The notes under the pieces were generated by a model. That model searched no databases and was not told the DNA's origin. It saw only the letters and a program-made list of their open reading frames with translations. Source: Apophysomyces variabilis (Eukaryota > Mucoromycota > Mucoromycetes > Mucorales > Mucoraceae). Taken from it: a DNA stretch of 64,000 bases. Below, piece by piece: positions 37,148 to 54,420 of the stretch. Positions within the stretch are counted from its first letter, which is position 1; every line of letters begins with the position of its first letter. The stretch spans positions 62,001 through 126,000 of the forward strand of contig MZZL01000064.1 in the NCBI GenBank assembly GCA_002749535.1, given 5' to 3'. The translations under genes and the position numbers were made by a program.

Positions 37148-37508
37148 TTCATGTTAACGTTGTCCCTATTCTCATCAATGCATTTGTACGTAGTTTAGAT
37201 TCTCTTATTCCAATACTCTGTAATTAGTCGTTTCTCTTTATTTCCTTTAGAATAGACAAAAAAGGCTATTTTTCTATTTTCATTGGAATGCCATTGGCCA
37301 ATTCAAATGAGTTACTCCCATGACAGCCGATAATCTAAGAATACGATAACGATCTTACCTCTTGTTTATTATAGTTTTATTATTTCACTCATGTATACTG
37401 GCGCTGATACAAATAACAAACAGATAGAAAACAAAAAGAAAACCAAATGGACGAGTAATAGATTAATTTTTGAGTGTTAAGGCAGATGATGCAAGCGCAT
37501 AAATTATA
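37148..37508. other. Convergent intergenic tail
   Basis: Spacer between the Shg1-like gene (+) and the reductase pseudogene (-). AT-rich, nothing else seen. Confidence 0.5.
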
Positions 37509-38672
<1,164 letters not shown>

Positions 38673-40129
38673 TGCAGAAGCCAGCTGAAGAATTATAGCG
38701 GTAGAGATCAAGAAGCTTACCATTAATCTTACACCTTTCAATTTAATTAGTAATATTGGAGGTTTCGGTGTTTTAGAGGGGATATCCCTATTATCAGAGC
38801 TTAGATCAAGCAGCAATGCATCCATTAAAACTTCAAATCAGTAAACATAAGTAGAACGGGGTATTAAAAGGCGGTCGATGTTTATCTCTTCGTTTGGATC
38901 TAAAAGTATGTTGAAAGTTTGGTACGATAGCATATATCTCTTGTTTCTTTTTATGAACAATGGCTATTGGCGACAACAGAGCAACTAGATCATAGTGTGG
39001 ATCGAATCAGACAGTTCGGAAATACATAATGCGGATGATGGCGGGGATCGAAATTTATTTCTTCTCTGGTTTCTGTTCCCTCTTTAGCTTGGTTTGTGGG
39101 TAGTACCGATTGTTGTTAACAAGGAGTCAAGCATGGTTCTATCTGGAAGAAGCAATGGAGAATTCTACCACACTATATCTGACTGGTATTATTGTTGCTG
39201 ATGTAGCTGTAATGATTGTCAAGCCTTCTACGTTCGGACTCGAACCACATCAGCTTCCGAAACAGCGGTTCGCCCAGGTGTGCCTTTAGATGGTTCCAAC
39301 ATTGGAATCTGGTGGAAGTGGACGAATCTCGCTAACCAACGTTTTCTCTAGCGCTACTCTAAATAAAAGTTTGCGTTCAAAAGGTTCAAGCATGCAATAA
39401 AAAGATAGAACCAATTTATGACATTGGTATATCAATCATAGCAGAAAATCATGGTTCATTTGCGTTAATTTGGTTTCTCGGTGCAGGCAGCTTAATAACA
39501 CATTCTTAGCTTAGTAATATGGGACAATAGGATCATCTCTTTACTTCGTGCACGAAGGTGTTATTCCTGTCGTGCGACAAGTGAAACCGCATTGCACACT
39601 TTCGGTGCCGCACACGCTGACACTCCGCTTTTTCCTTATTGCAAGAGTCGCTCCCATAAATGAAAGTATCAAACTATGCCCCAAAATTCTCGAATATGAC
39701 CAACTCTCGGAATCATGTTCGTCGTATCCGGGCTCTTCTAAAATTGAAAGGAAAGAAAAAAAGTAGTTCAATATATGGACAAAAACACATAGGGACAACT
39801 GCGAGAAAGGATAACAGTACATGCTGTTAGCTAATCCCTATCTGAGTCCTTAATAGAAGAAAAAAATAAAAGCAAAGATAGTTTAAAGCTTTCTTCGTCG
39901 ATCAGCGTAAGATAGACATATGACCCCGGAAAATATTCCGTACCGAAAAGACGAATAGAACAAAGAAATGCACGACAGGAATCGGCAAATCATTTAAAGC
40001 CATCACCTCACATCGGTTAAATAAAGCAAGCGCGTTGAATGTCCGTTTCTTGTACACTTTTCCTTGTCCAATTCCATAATTTTTTTTTGACCTTTTTGTC
40101 TTTCTGCTTATTAAACTATAGAAAAGAAA
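38673..40129. other. Divergent intergenic region
   Basis: About 1.46 kb between the reductase pseudogene (-) and the third regulator (+). Mirror frames at 39541-39822 (minus) and 39548-39766 (plus) have some coding-like composition but no recognisable domain. Confidence 0.4.
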
Positions 40130-43115
40130 ATGGACTCGCGAAATGCACATTCGTCAGGGTATTATGCCACATTTGATCTAAATGATCGTCCATCCTTAGC
40201 CATACCACGCCCGTCGCCTCAAGCTTCGATCTCAGCATCGCAGCCAAACCTGTCCGGGCAATTCCCGTCAACGCAGGAAAGCCTGTACAATCAAACTGCC
40301 ATTCCAATCATACCACCCAATGATTCCGTTTCGAATGGGCCAACAGAAGCAAAGTCAAAGACCCAAGCACGCGCTTCTCGGAGGACGCGAATTACCAGAG
40401 CTTGTAAGATTGGCCATGCTGTGTAGACTTGGTTACTGATTCACTTGGATATCTGTTCACTAGGTGACACATGCCGACGCAAAAAGATTAAGTAAGATAA
40501 AACAAAGAATATGGTCATAATTGGATTATTCATTCATTGACTGTATAGATGCGATGTGGATACTGCTCATCCTTGTACAACATGTAAACAATATGGCTGG
40601 GAATGTACCTTTAACGATGTAAGAATCTAAGTTAGTGGTTTCACAAAGCTGATCACTAAGTGTAGGCTGCCAAGAAAAGAGGACCTCCCAAAGGGTAATA
40701 CTGGGATTAGTAATTTTTACGCTTTGCTACTTTTTATGCACCTACTTAATGACGTCGTTTGAGTATAGATATATCGAGAGTCTCGAGACAAGGTTGAAGA
40801 AGATGGAAAAACTATTAGGAGAGATGCAATCTGAGGAAGGGGACGACAGTCGAAAGCGAAAACGATCGTTGTCTGAAATCTCCGAGGGCACCTCCGACGT
40901 CTCAGCCCATGAACATCGAGCATTTGGCCCATCACGACCTAGTGGCTCTTCACCCCGTTCTGAAGGCAGTCGTATCCTGTCAGCAACGAGTTCGCCTACG
41001 TTACCCGCAAATGAACCCATGTCACAGATCCGATCTAAAGTGATACGGTATCATGGTAGTTCTTCAGGATTTTACATGGTTGATAGCATACTTTCAGCCC
41101 AAAAGGAGGATGGTAAGGGCACAGGAGGAGGCAAAAGTCCGGAAACTGCTGCTGTTTTACAAACTCCCAATGGCATCTGTCGTTTGCGCAAAATGAATGT
41201 CTATGATGATGACTTGATGGTCGTACGCAACATGACGGATGCTGAAGATGCTGATCAAATCGCTACGGATAAACAGGAACCGATGGAAAACCTTGTTCCG
41301 CGACAAGTTCTTACGTCCTTAATACACACGTAAGCGTTTCGTATATTGATGTTAAGAGTGGAAATCTCATACTCATCCTTTGTCAGCTTTTTCCGTGTAC
41401 CTCATGTCACATTGCCTCTTCTCGATCGAGACCATTATTTGGAAGCCTTCGAAGGTCGCTCTGCATCGCCTCCACCACCTCTTCTCACTTATGCAATCTG
41501 TCTGTATGCATGTTTCTTGTTACGGTCTGATGATCCAATATTTACAGATGCTGAAGTTGAACGTGACAAAGTGTTTGATACTCTCTTAGCAAGAGCTAGC
41601 CATCTTGTTCGAAGCGAATATTTAGTTCCCCGCGTGGCTACGATCCAAGCTCTTGTGTTACTTTGTGCTCATCCTACCTATTCGACCAGTTCGTACCGTA
41701 ACTGGATTCTTGCTGGCATGGCAGTGAGAATGGTAAGTACTTGAATGCACGGATAAAGTACAAACGGGTTGTGAATAAATTGTGACCTTAGGCACAAGAA
41801 CTCGGATTACATAGAAGTGTTACTACGGTACAGCTGTCGAATGATCTTGCTGAAGCACGAAAACGGTTATGGTATAGCGTATATATCACCGATCGATGGT
41901 GCTGTGCCGTGATGGGGCGACCACTTGCAATCGCGGACTCTGATTGTGATGTGGAGTTGCCTGAGCTTAGGGATACTGAAGGATCAAAGCGCAGCGACTA
42001 TACCCTTTTTGTTAATTTCGTGAAGTTATCGGGAATTCTTGGTGAGGTGTTGCGGCGCATCTATTCGCCAAAAGCTAAATCGGAAGGTTATAAGACGGCA
42101 ACAATGGAACAAACGGTGTTCAGTTTACAGAAGATGCTTAATGAGTGGTTTAACCAGGTTCCTGAAGAATGTCGGATCTCCCAAGGAGACCTTGCTGCTA
42201 TTCGCCAATCACCGGAGCGATATACAAATACCAAGAAATTAGTTGAAGGCGGTCCTATGACTATATGTTTTCAATGCGTTGTGATCTTGCTACACAGGCC
42301 ATTCATTGTCTGCGAGAATGACGAGAAGCGATCACCTATGTATGAAGATGCAACACGTCGCTGTATGGAGGCAGCAAAAATGGCGATTGATATAGCACGT
42401 ATTGTATCTAGCGTGGACATCTTCCGTTTTGGTTGGAACTTCGCTGGTATGTAAAGATTTTCTTACTGGGATCACATTAATTTAACATGGATATGTTTTT
42501 TATTCATCAGCGTATGCGGTGTTTCAAGCTGCATTGATTCATGTATACAACTGCACAAACTCTGACCCAGAAATAGCGAAGACTGCACGTGAATATGTAG
42601 CTGTGAGCATTGAAGAGTGTCTCACGCCGTTATCCAATGATATCCCTTATGGCCCGCCAGTAATTCCGTTCCTGCAGACGTTATTAAGCCTTCTCCAAAC
42701 GAATTCTTCAGAAGACGAGAAAAAGACGGAGAGAGCGGCAAACGAAGGCAAGGAGGCGGAGACTACAGAGGCGCGTCAGGTGTCTCCAATGAGTGTTCAG
42801 CAAATTGTTTCAGGTCTGGAAAATTTGTCTACACCGAAGAGGCCACCTGCAGAATTGGATCCATCAACAAACACAGCCACATCTCTGCTCTTGGGCGGGC
42901 CTTTGTCCGTATCACAGGCCACGTGGCAATACCTGTTCTCTTCGGCAGGAACACCGTTTGCGGACGGTATGAACGGGTTTGACATGCAAGGTAATGATCA
43001 AAGCGAAAAGATAAAACTATGTAACACAAATGGGCTTCTAATCTGGGTACATACTATAGGTTGGGAGAATATGTTATTGGATAATCACAACAATGGGAGT
43101 GCGTTTATACAGTAA
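40130..43115 (+). CDS. Zn2Cys6 (GAL4-type) transcription factor, complete
   Basis: Nuclear DNA-binding regulator. Exons 40130-40403, 40464-40491 (28 nt), 40549-40618, 40666-40694 (29 nt), 40769-41329, 41387-41732, 41792-42446 and 42511-43115. The zinc cluster is assembled from three exons: CDTCRRKKIKCDVDTAHPC then TTC, and ECTFND, spacing C-X2-C-X6-C-X7-C-X2-C-X6-C. The linker and helix KKRGPPKGYIESLETRLKKM follow. The middle homology region has FFRVPHVTLPLL, AQELGLHRS, YSVYITDRW, MGRPLAIADSDCD and ILLHRPFI. The last exon tail may contain an unresolved intron (a GTAATG donor near 42990), so the exact C-terminus is uncertain. It is a paralogue of the genes at 1-1278 and 28809-32198. It lies on the same strand about 400 nt upstream of an ABCC transporter. 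Confidence 0.88.
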
Positions 43116-43202
43116 TTTAAGGTTTGAACTCAATACAAGCAAATGCTCATCGAGTGAAGAATTTCCTACACTACCCTGTAAATATAAGAAAATTGTGCAT
43201 GA

Positions 43203-43250
43203 ATCTGTCTCTCTCTCTCTATCTCTCTCTCTCGCACACACATACACCCA
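43203..43250 (+). repeat. CT/CA microsatellite
   Basis: A run of CT dinucleotides with one interruption, followed by CACACACATACACC, between the third regulator and the first ABC transporter. It may lie in the 3' UTR or in the transporter promoter. Confidence 0.7.
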
Positions 43251-43518
43251 ATATTCTCTATTCTCACGCATCCACTCCCTTTACTAGAAATTTGCAGCTA
43301 TCCTATGTCTTGTATTGTAATTGTGCCTTATAAAATACAAACAAATTGTAAGAAGTTCATAATGTTAACCAGCTTTACTTAACATTTCTGTTACACTAGC
43401 GAGGAGAATGTCGTAATTTGAGTCACAGATTGTTGCTGCGCCATCATGGCTGGAAACATACAAATACTCTCTGAGCCATTGTTGCCTGTAATCAGTCGCC
43501 CTTTTTTTCCTAGTACTC

Positions 43519-48600
<5,082 letters not shown>

Positions 48601-48966
48601 ACGTTTATCATGTTTATACTGTCCTTTTCGCAGCAAACATGCTCGATCATTTAGATTTCTGTTAAAAATAGTATTCGTGAAGTTGTAATTCGCTATTTCT
48701 TAATTATGTTATCAAATGAAAATGTGTTAAGCCCTAGATCAACACTTATAGACCATACACGGCTTAAGGCAACCATGCTTTTGATCCGCCACTATCATTA
48801 ATAGACCGATTTTCTAAGTCGCCACATCCTGGGCACTTTATGTGTAATCCATAACTTGATTACAAATATGTTTCACGGTTGTACGTGGACATTGTTGTGG
48901 TTTTATTTTCACATTACTTTCACAACTTCCGTTCACTCCTAAAAAAGAACCAGTCCTTCAAGTTAT
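48601..48966. other. Convergent intergenic tail
   Basis: Spacer between ABCC transporter 1 (+) and eS7 (-), AT-rich, presumably two 3' UTRs. No gene seen. Confidence 0.5.
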
Positions 48967-49667
48967 TTAGATAACATCAACGGCGGCAGGGAATTCGAAA
49001 GCAACATCCTTGCCAGTGAGCTTTCTGTAAACAGAGGAGAAAGTGTCCAACTTGTACTCCAAGGAGGTAGCATCCTTGTTGTCAAGGAACCTAATATGAC
49101 AAATTCATAAGCGCCCGATTCTCACTTTCATCCACATTACAAATACTTACACCTTGATGGTCTTGGAACCATCAACCTTGACACGGGTTCTCTTACCGAC
49201 AATTTCAGTGGGGTAGACCATGTCTTCCAAGATGGCATCGTGAACGTTGGTCAAGGTGCGGGATCTGGGACGGGGTTGCTTAGCGTTGGAGCGACGGCCA
49301 GGCTTGGCAAGAATGCGGCGTTGAGCAATGAAGACGACATGGCGGTCGGAGAACTTCTTCTCGAGCTCGCGAGTAAGTCTGACAAACAAACGGGACACAT
49401 CAACAACGATCGTTCGGTCTAAGCATGACTTGTTCCCATTGCTTACCTGGCCTGGATCTTGTGGAAGGCCTTCTGGGCGGGAACGGGAACGAAGATGACA
49501 ATAGCCTTCTTTCCAGCACCGATCTCAATCTCCTTGGCAGAGGAGATCTGGAGAGGAGCCAAGTCCTTCTTCAACTCGGGGACGTTGTTCTGCAAGTCCA
49601 AGAGGGCCTGGGCAACGGTAAGCTCGAATTCGCTGGCAGACTCGGCTGCGATCTTGTGAGAAGCCAT
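48967..49667 (-). CDS. RPS7: Ribosomal protein eS7 (small subunit)
   Basis: Structural protein of the 40S ribosomal subunit. Three exons on minus: about 49667-49446, about 49378-49151 and about 49092-48967. It begins [20 protein letters not shown], has the family segments [17 protein letters not shown] and [13 protein letters not shown], and ends [15 protein letters not shown]. The GC-rich, codon-biased sequence stands out from its AT-rich neighbours and fits a highly expressed housekeeping gene. Length of about 190 aa matches the family. Confidence 0.95.
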
Positions 49668-50502
49668 GGTAAACTAATAACAAGTGTTTCGTTTCACCAA
49701 GAAACAATAGAGAGCCGAGATGTCAATGAAGAGCAATTCACCATGAGGAAATTATGATAAGAGAGGGGGGGAAAGCAAGAGATAGGTGATAACGGTAAGT
49801 AAATTGGTATTCTTTCTCTCCATCCAATATTCAACGGGACCAATACGGCCATGTACCCATCCATCCATCCATCCATTCCCTATCATTCCACTACCCATCG
49901 ATGATCTGTGAATACATACTTGATGCGAAAAGGAGGGAACTATTGGAGGCCGCCTGGAGTCCACCTATTTTTTTTTCCAAGCATCCCGTCTCCCCTTCAT
50001 CTTTGATCCCGCCCGGACAAGGAATTTAAACACCGCCACGCCTTGTGGCTGGAAATCAAGCCATGGAACCCAATTCAACATCCCATGCCCACATACTTGA
50101 CCTCAGTAATTTGTATGCTTCATCATCAATTCCTTGTCAACAAATAGAATCCCTTTTTCTACCGGTTATGAATGTAGAAATTCTGGCAAAGACATTATCT
50201 AGATATGTTAATTCAGTCATGGTAACCGTTTAACAGAGAATTCATCCAAATACAGTACGTCTGGAAAACACAGTGTCTCTGAAGGAACAGGCAAAAATCC
50301 GCACAGTTTATATGATACCGGCTAATATATTGTATTGATGTACATTCTTCAATTAACAACGCCTGCTAACTATAAAGCTTCCTTATACTACAACGAGGCA
50401 TCGATGCTTTTGCTCTAGTTGTTCTTTATGATTGGTTCCTGCATTGATTGTCTTAATGCATGGTTCTGTTAACTGAACAATAAGGAACCAGCAAGTTGGA
50501 AA
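49668..50502. other. Intergenic region upstream of eS7
   Basis: Contains the eS7 promoter on the right of its ATG and a short (CCAT)n repeat at about 49855-49878. No gene recognised. Confidence 0.45.
49855..49878 (+). repeat. (CCAT)n simple repeat
   Basis: About six tandem CCAT units upstream of the ribosomal protein gene. Confidence 0.7.
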
Positions 50503-50926
50503 TCATGTCCGCGTGCTATACATCGCTATCCTAGAAGCAATTGCACCACCAGCTGCGCTCCCATAGAACACCAAACCGCTCCTAAACATAAGTTCCAATG
50601 CCATCTTGAGTGTGACCGTTCGTATATTGCTATTAGGCGGTGGTTTTGCAAAGAAAAGACGATGTCTTGTGTGCTTTGAAAACAAAGCTTTGCTGAGCGC
50701 GGCAAGTGAAACGATGGAGCCAGAGGTCGCAGCTAATGCCGAGCGTGATGGCTCCGTGGGCTCTGTAAGATGTTGTATTGTAAGATATCTCATTTGTCAT
50801 TTTGAGCGTCTTACCTTCTTCAGGGTAAAGTCGAGCGATGGAGTGATCCACACCATCATAAACCTTTGTCCAGGTAAAATAGCCGATGGGAGTGCCAATG
50901 AGTATAACAGGAAGAATGGCTGCCAT
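50503..50926 (-). CDS. Small membrane protein of unknown function
   Basis: Two exons, 50926-50815 and 50762-50503, give 123 aa. The first intron is 52 nt (GTAAGA to TTACAG). The N-terminus MAAILPVILIGTPIGYFTWT is a membrane segment. A second hydrophobic stretch (about residues 45-60) and a third near the C-terminus (RSGLVFYGSAAGGAIASRI) suggest two or three spans. Low acidity and a basic central loop would also allow a mitochondrial or ER membrane location. I do not recognise the family. Splicing restores a clean frame across both exons, which supports a real gene. Confidence 0.55.
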
Positions 50927-51584
50927 CGCGAAATGTTATGGTTTTGTCTCCGAGCAGAGCTGGAGGGGTTCCGTAAGGGTTATTCATTCCGCGACTCCGC
51001 AAACCATGAGTGGACGTCAATCAGTGAACGAGAAGGCTTCCTTTTGGCCCTCTGCCCAACTCTAGTATAAAACATTGTATAAGGAGGCTTTTGGGAAATG
51101 CACACCAATGTTGGGGATGTCATCGCAATGTCTGTGGCATAGTAATGACTGTTCGATATCATCCTTACTTGTAAGTAGCAAATCCATTGAATCCATTATA
51201 TTTTTAAATGGTGGATTATGCTATTTGCAGTATAAGTACACTACGATATAATTGAACATTATGAGGTTTTATTTGGTTAAACTAGATAACCAGGCTTAGT
51301 TAAACGCTTCAGCTTGATGTTTATAACTGTTTTCAACTGTGACCACATTCCTAAAAGGCAGAAAAAGGTGTATATTTTCTGATATCAAAAGCGTAGCAAC
51401 ACGGTGTTCAGGGAGTTGAATTTGGTCGAGCTATTTAGTTTGGTGATGGATTTTCCAATATAGACAACGGCTAAGGGAGGAAGGGGTAGAGTTGTGCTTT
51501 GAAATTTGAAAATTGCTCTGTGCGGGTAAACAACGCGTAGATGCTTGGAACAACAAATGAAGAAAAGGAGATTATATGTAGGGA
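50927..51584. other. Intergenic region
   Basis: Between the small membrane protein and the Sel1-repeat gene, both on minus. AT-rich; no other gene seen. Confidence 0.45.
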
Positions 51585-53569
51585 TTAAGCTGCAGGGGCA
51601 CAATAGCCCGCTATCCACCCAACGGGATGTGATGTAGAGGTGAAATTAACTTCGTCTGTTGTGCTTGCATCCTCGAGACAATAACGTAATAGTAACTGAC
51701 GCATCCGTTCTTGAGAATGTCGACATCCAGCCTAATGCAAACAAAAAAAGTTGCTGTTATCTTTTTGTTTTCTTCATCCATTCTGACTATTACCGATGCT
51801 GCTCGTTCGTACCAGGCCAGGGCTTCTTGCAAATCGACCCGGACACCCATCCCTTTCTCGTAACACATGGCCAAGTGATACTGAGCCGACACTTGACCTT
51901 GTAAGGCTGCCTTGCGGAAGTATTTTGCAGCCAAAATAGAGTTCTGCCGTACGCCAATCCCACTCTGTAGATGGAGCCCAAGCTTGTCTTGGGCACGAGG
52001 ATGGTTCTGTTTGGCTGCTTTGCGGTATAAATTTACCGCCTTTTGCGGGTCAATAGGGACGCCAATGCCATTGGCAAAGCAGTAACCCAAATTACATTGG
52101 GCCCACGGATTATTCTGATTAGCTGCTTTCATATACCAATACACAGCTTGTGTGGTGTCTCTGGGAAGCCCAAGCCCTTCTTCGTAGCAAAATCCTAAGG
52201 AATTTTGTGCGAGCGGATTGCCTTGGAGAGCTGATTGACGGAACCATCGGACAGCTTCCCGTTCGTTCCTTTCAACGCCGATACCATTGCGATAACAAAA
52301 TCCGAGTGAAAGTTGAGCTGGAGCATGATTTTGTTCGGCACTAAGGAGATACCATTTGAAAGCTTCCTGAGGGTCCACCGGGACGCCCACGCCGTTTTGG
52401 AAACAGTAGCCAAGTGAATGATAGGCAAAAATATTTCCTTGCTCTGCTGATTTTTTGTACCACCGCACAGCAGCGATGGGATCCTTTTCAATGCCAATAC
52501 CATTTTGGTAACAGAATCCAAGATTGTGTTGAGCTCTTGCGTGGCCCTGCTGTGCAGCCTGCGCATACCAATGCGCTCCAAGTGCACTGTCCTTGGAGAC
52601 CCCGATCCCGTTTTGATAGCAGTATCCTAGGTTGCACTGAGCCCATGGGTACCCTTGCTCCGCTGAGCGACGATACCATACTGCTGCCATGGCTTTGTCC
52701 TGTTTTACTCCGATGCCATCTTCATAACAATAGCCGAGCGAGTTCTGTGCGAAGGCGTTGTCTAGTTCCGCTGCGAGCTGGTACCACTTAACGGCCTCTA
52801 CGACATCCTTCGGCACGCCCATTCCGTCTTCGTAACAATATCCAATGTTATAAATGGCTACCGTATCGCCTTGGGCTGCTGCACGTCTATACCATATCAT
52901 CGCCTGTTGCTCGTCCTTAGTAACGCCAAGTCCTTCGCCGTAGCAGTACCCAAGGATCCCCTGTCCCCTGGCGTTGCCTTGATGTGCACTGCGCTTGTAC
53001 CACGCAACCGCTTTTGCTTCATCCTTTGGTACAATCACACCGTCATGATAGCATACACCCAAACAATACTGAGCTGCAGCACAATTGTACTCGGTTGCGG
53101 CCCGCTCGATCCAGGCAATCGATGTCAGTTGCGATTCCCATTCTTCTGCTTCCGTTCGGTCCATCGCCACACCTGGTCGTCCATATTTACGTAAGAACGT
53201 CAACCGTGCTATTCCGAGCATCGTCGTATCATCGGTAGCGCCAGTTAATGTTGACATGTGATACAGTTGCTCCGCCTTTTTACAGTCACTGGCCACTCCA
53301 AGACCAAATTCGTAACAAAACCCAAGGACGGCCTGTGCTCCGGAGTGTCCGAACTTTGATGCCTGTTGCAATAATGAAACTGCCAGCTCTTGGTCAATCG
53401 GTCGGTCATGTCTTCCAAACAGGTAGTCTTCCGCTTGCTCTAACAGCTCACTGGCCGTGTTCATCGAGGATTTATTGATAGTGTTCCTAGCGTTACGTTT
53501 TCCGATCTTGTTTAGCATCCGACGTGAGACCTGTACAAGTTGACTTAGCGAGGAAGGGTAAGACATCAC
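51585..53569 (-). CDS. Sel1-repeat (TPR-like) protein
   Basis: Helical scaffold protein of about 640 aa. From about residue 70 to 590 it is a chain of roughly 13 Sel1 repeats of 36 residues, each close to LGYCYxNGIGVxxD, then AxxWYxxAAxQG and AQ. Such proteins serve as adaptors in ER quality control, chitin-synthase activation or signalling; the exact role cannot be read here. The main exon is 53569-51794. A GTAATA donor at 51793 and TTAG acceptor at 51732 lead to a last exon (51731-51585) ending VGWIAGYCAPAA. Without splicing the frame runs to 51611 with an unnatural tail. The start is one of two tandem ATGs. The N-terminus is basic and Ser/Asn-rich. There is no signal peptide and no C-terminal CAAX box, unlike Skt5-type activators. 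Confidence 0.85.
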
Positions 53570-54420
53570 GTATCAAGAGCACACAAAAAAAAGGAGATCT
53601 TGCTAACAAGAAAGAAAAGAAGATTAAGGAAGGAGGGATAGATAAGAAAACAGAAGAAGAAAAAGAAGAGGGAGAGAGGGTCACAGAATAAAATGTTTAA
53701 GTGGTAATATTTATAAGATGTATCGGTACAGAGACATCATACATGCATTTTGATCCAATCTCTCCCTATTTTTCCCTCTTATTTAACAACGGCTTTTGAT
53801 GCATGCGGCATTTCCATCAAACCACATGCGTGGCGGTTAGTGCAATAAGATCCAATGTATTTAACATCATCTTCATTTTACTTAACCCCTCTCATTGCAT
53901 TTTTCCTTGCTGTTTGTTTACATGAACCCTATTTTCCTGGATTCTAAGTGTCGCACCCGCTTTGACACTTCCCTTATGTCCACGATATTTTTTTCATTCA
54001 TCCAATACAGTAATTACACAAATATTTCTTTTTTGCAGACGTGCACCTGATGCCCCGTTGTCAACAAGCCCAATTAGGAAAACATGTTCTATGTACATGC
54101 CGCATGTAGATCTGATACATAAAATTCACATATTCAACAGAGAGCGCACACTTGATAATGTGGAAGATGCTAGAAATAGCAACCTCATTTGATTTCAGCT
54201 GAGCTTTACTTGTCATTGTTTGAATTCGGATTTTGTTCAAGGTTATCGGGATCACCGGAAGAGAATTCCGAGTTCCGCAACGTCGGACTTTGGCGTCCTT
54301 GGTCTCCAAGACTGCAACTTTGTTAATCTCGGGTCATCCCCGAAAATGAATCCCTAACTTTTTCAACCGCAATTGTTAACTGCCCAAACACGGGTTAACA
54401 ATCTATCAAAACAAAACAAA
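53570..54420. other. Intergenic region upstream of the Sel1-repeat gene
   Basis: Starts with a strongly purine-rich plus strand (CT-rich on the coding strand of the Sel1 gene) at 53585-53690, a likely promoter/leader tract. The remainder is AT-rich with no recognised gene. Confidence 0.45.

Noticed and set aside
51611..51793. Unspliced C-terminus of the Sel1 protein as the main form
   Set aside because: The extension is of low protein quality, while a good donor and acceptor give a coherent alternative. It is kept only as a possible isoform.
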